Source of the DNA: Ruminococcus albus AD2013
GTDB taxonomy: Bacteria > Bacillota > Clostridia > Oscillospirales > Ruminococcaceae
Direction of reading: 5' to 3'
DNA: 64,000 bases
Assembly: GCF_000526775.1 (NCBI RefSeq)
Contig: NZ_JAGS01000001.1
Span: forward strand, 682,001-746,000
Positions 62,015 to 64,000 of this stretch are shown here, one piece after another; position 1 is the first letter of the stretch; the number at the start of each line of letters is the position of its first letter. The translations under genes and the position numbers were made by a program. Below the pieces are notes generated by a model, which was not told the origin of the DNA, did no database searches, and saw nothing but the letters and a program-made list of their open reading frames with translations.

Positions 62015-62068
62015 CTTACCAAATGCCTCCCAGCTATCGTTTTGCAGTCTGAATAGGTGTCTGTATGA

Positions 62069-62117
62069 CCAATCACGGTGATGAATACCTAAGTAACAGT
62101 ATTTGCTTTGTGATCGG
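62069..62117 (-). promoter_or_regulatory. Structured leader of the membrane protein gene
   Basis: In the about 125-nt 5' leader, CCGATCAC (62117-62110) can pair with GTGATTGG (62076-62069), and a nested AATAC/GTATT stem lies inside. No known riboswitch motif recognised. Confidence 0.3.
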
Positions 62118-62144
62118 ATATTTTTCTTGACACCACACTATATT

Positions 62145-62173
62145 ATTTTACACCAATTCTTAAAAAAAATCAA
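62145..62173 (-). promoter_or_regulatory. Promoter of the membrane protein gene
   Basis: Minus strand TTGATT (62173-62168), 17-nt spacer, TAAAAT (62150-62145). Confidence 0.6.
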
Positions 62174-62236
62174 GTGATTTATAAAAATTCGTAACTTTGC
62201 ATAAGCTTAAACTAATTAAGCGCAGTGTGAACTTCC

Positions 62237-63235
62237 TCAGTTAATAATGATCTGTTCATCACCGCTCAGCCCGGATACTATCTCGACATCACCGTTGTCT
62301 TCGATGCCGAGTTCAACGTCCTGTTCGACCTTGACACCATCTATCAGAAGATTGACGTATGTCCTGCCGCTCAGCTCTTTTACTGCCTTTTTAGGGATAA
62401 CAACACTGTCAAGCCGCGAATAGATATCAAACACAACATTGATGTCGCCGAAATCCATTAGCTCATCTGGATTATCGGGGGAGATAACATAAGTGTACTT
62501 TGAGTAATCTCCGCTGTCCTTGAAGACGATATCTGTTACCGTACCCGTAGAGGACGACGTACCCTGCTCGAGCTTAACAGTCGTACCGAAATTAACGTTT
62601 GAAAGCTTGTTGTCGAAAACTTCGACACAGAGGTACTTCTCGTTTTTGTCCGTTGCGTAACCGAATACCGCACCTTCGTTTACAGGACTGTTGACATTGT
62701 ATGCGTTCCAGCCTTGCTGTTCTATGGTAAAATCGCCGTCACAAGGCGCATAGACGTTATAATCATCAAGACTTGCCACCATTCTGTCGTAGCGAATCTG
62801 TTCGATCTGAACGTCGTACTGTGCCATTAGTATCTGGTTTGCATCGGCATTATTCTCATAAAGAGTATCAACTGTTGATTTGACCTGATCGAGTCTGATC
62901 TTTTCCTTTTCGATCTCTTCTTCCAGGTCGTCGGTATACAGTGTACACAGCAGCTGCCCTTTTTTGACTTCGCAGGGCGCTTCAATTTCGATAGACTTTA
63001 TCTGTCCCGAAACATCAAATCTTACCTTTTTAGAGTAAGGGTAGCTGTAGATACCGGGCTGTTCATATTTTTGCGAAATATCACGTATCTCGGCATTCAC
63101 GGTCTTGTAATTAACCGATTTTGTTTCAAGTATAGGCACTGCGATCTCGTCCTGCTTATTTTTCTTGCCGCAGCCTGAAAATATTGCAGTTACAACACAT
63201 ATCGCAAGTATCACAAAGCGTTTTGAATTATCCAT
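62237..63235 (-). CDS. Lipoprotein of the HlyD/MacA-type efflux adaptor family
   Basis: 332 residues. Signal peptide with lipobox FSGC (lipidated Cys about residue 22), a barrel-sandwich half (VRFDVSGQIKSIEIEAPCEVKKGQLLCTLYTDDLE), a coiled-coil hairpin (about 100-145) and the second half (YNVYAPCDGDFTIEQQGWNAYNVNSPVNEGAVFGYATD), then beta domains ending GLSGDEQIIIN. This is the layout of membrane fusion proteins of ABC or RND exporters, but no transporter gene is adjacent in this window. ATG 63235 has AAAGG 7 nt upstream; ATG 63250 precedes that RBS. Confidence 0.83.
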   Translation of the reverse strand: MDNSKRFVILAICVVTAIFSGCGKKNKQDEIAVPILETKSVNYKTVNAEIRDISQKYEQPGIYSYPYSKKVRFDVSGQIKSIEIEAPCEVKKGQLLCTLYTDDLEEEIEKEKIRLDQVKSTVDTLYENNADANQILMAQYDVQIEQIRYDRMVASLDDYNVYAPCDGDFTIEQQGWNAYNVNSPVNEGAVFGYATDKNEKYLCVEVFDNKLSNVNFGTTVKLEQGTSSSTGTVTDIVFKDSGDYSKYTYVISPDNPDELMDFGDINVVFDIYSRLDSVVIPKKAVKELSGRTYVNLLIDGVKVEQDVELGIEDNGDVEIVSGLSGDEQIIIN

Positions 63236-63279
63236 AGAATTACCTTTCATACAGAGAAAACAAACATCTTAACTTAATA

Positions 63280-63308
63280 ATTATAGCATCATTAACCATG
63301 TTTTACAA
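63280..63308 (-). promoter_or_regulatory. Promoter of the adaptor lipoprotein gene
   Basis: Minus strand TTGTAA (63308-63303), 17-nt spacer, TATAAT (63285-63280). Confidence 0.65.
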
Positions 63309-63367
63309 CTGCATAGCTGAAATTCATCACACTGCACAACGATGGCATTATATTTTTGTTATACTTG

Positions 63368-64000
63368 TCACTCGACGATGTCAATAAACTGGGATATTAT
63401 CCCATTTGAAAGCAGAAATCCCTGCGTTGTCAGGCTTATATTATCGCCTTTAAGTTTGACAAGACCGTGTTTTGAAAATTCCTGCGCCAGAGAATATAAA
63501 CGTTCTGCGGCAGGCTGACCGAAGTAGCTTTTAACTATGTCAAGTGATATGCCTTTGCAGAGCCTGAGCCCCAGAAGAATGTATTCTTCACCCTTGTTTA
63601 CCGACTGTTCGGTGACTTCACGAGGCTGTACAGGTGCATTTGTAAAAGCATCGGTATCGGGAGGGCAGCAGTATCTTACACCACCGAAGAAGGAGTGCGC
63701 AGCAGGTCCAAATCCAAGATAATCCTCACCTGTCCAGTACTTGTTGTTATGACGTGACTCATATCCATCTTTACAGAAATTTGATATCTCATACTGTTTG
63801 AACCCATGCAGATCAAGCCGTTCCACAGCTGTGAGATATAGTTCACTCATAAGATCATCATCCGCTGTCAAGGATTTTATCTTGTCATTATTGAAAGCGG
63901 TACCTTCCTCTATCTTCAGCATATAAGCGGAGATATGCTTGACAGGCAGATCACAAAGGGTATCTATTGTCTTTTTAAGACTATCACAAGTTTCACCTGC
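63368..64000 (-). CDS. hemW: HemW-like radical SAM protein, 5' end cut by window
   Basis: The frame is open to the window end (211 codons), so the N-terminal radical SAM CxxxCxxC part is missing. Present: the C-terminal half of the barrel (AGETCDSLKKTIDTLCDLPVKHISAYMLKIEEGT), KQYEISNFCKDGYESRHNNKYWTGEDYLGFGPAAHSF and the HemW C-terminal winged domain. Family members are heme chaperones, often annotated as oxygen-independent coproporphyrinogen oxidases; the true oxidase HemN is longer. The first ATG seen inside (63922) is not the start. Confidence 0.9.
   Translation of the reverse strand, partial: AGETCDSLKKTIDTLCDLPVKHISAYMLKIEEGTAFNNDKIKSLTADDDLMSELYLTAVERLDLHGFKQYEISNFCKDGYESRHNNKYWTGEDYLGFGPAAHSFFGGVRYCCPPDTDAFTNAPVQPREVTEQSVNKGEEYILLGLRLCKGISLDIVKSYFGQPAAERLYSLAQEFSKHGLVKLKGDNISLTTQGFLLSNGIISQFIDIVE

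Noticed and set aside
63368..63922. 184-codon ORF as a complete gene
   Set aside because: The frame is open to the window end and HemW-like sequence continues upstream of the internal ATG, so it is a fragment of a longer gene.
1..64000. CRISPR arrays, rRNA and tRNA genes, prophage
   Set aside because: No array of regularly spaced repeats, no rRNA-like blocks, no cloverleaf with the T-arm consensus, and no phage structural genes were found by eye; a covariance-model scan was not possible.

Overview
The window looks like a chromosomal segment of an anaerobic, fibre-degrading member of the Clostridia, most likely a Ruminococcus (Oscillospiraceae). Evidence: low-to-medium GC, strong GGAGG-type ribosome binding sites, near-consensus sigma-A promoters with 17-nt spacers, PolC-type replication polymerase, a two-gene minimal SUF system, a secreted PL10-CE8 pectinase and the gene order pyrH-frr-uppS-cdsA-dxr-rseP-ispG-polC. 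No rRNA, tRNA or CRISPR array was seen. The genus is an inference.

Layout. 1-2708 (-): secreted pectate lyase/pectin esterase, cut by the window edge. 3015-8910 (+): response regulator, one-TM histidine kinase, BcrA-like ABC ATPase, two ABC-2 permeases and a membrane-anchored S41 protease, probably a peptide-antibiotic or cell-envelope sensing and resistance module. 8977-13945 (-): TPP riboswitch followed by thiS-thiF-thiG-thiH-thiE-thiC. 14142-19444 (+): TerB-domain protein, BrxD-like P-loop ATPase, a 60-residue basic protein and an Lhr-like helicase; this is the composition of the anti-phage system Shango, with an extra small gene. 19445-about 21290: an IS110-family element with a long non-coding 3' part, a candidate bridge RNA. 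21332-22321 (+): flavodoxin and an acetyltransferase whose start region is damaged. 22365-24036 (-): minimal SufBC. 24333-27306 (+): GGDEF-EAL protein and an S11 DD-carboxypeptidase homologue that has lost its catalytic motifs.

27421-34248 (+) is housekeeping: pgi, a small P-loop protein, yceD-rpmF, der-plsY, a hypothetical gene, gpsA and a YjbQ-family gene. 34425-46129 (+) is the classical nucleotide/ribosome-recycling/lipid/isoprenoid/replication operon with an ADP-ribosylglycohydrolase inserted between rseP and ispG. 46345-55772 (+) is a histidine operon headed by an alpha/beta hydrolase (hisZ-G-D-B-H-F-I-E) that carries several unrelated passenger genes and lacks hisA and hisC. 55900-58209 (+): a Cys-rich hypothetical protein and an intracellular GH13 enzyme. 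58323-64000 (-): two CobW-type GTPases behind a consensus promoter with a palindromic operator, an acetyltransferase, a membrane protein, an efflux-adaptor lipoprotein and the 3' part of hemW.

The accessory part lies between the thi operon and suf (about 14.1-22.3 kb): a defence system directly followed by a mobile element. The best candidates for something new are the small basic gene inside the Shango-like operon, the IS110 non-coding RNA region with a hairpin placed to hide the transposase ribosome binding site, the catalytically dead carboxypeptidase homologue, and the CobW GTPase fused to a YcgQ-like domain. All family assignments are from reading the sequence; no database search was run.
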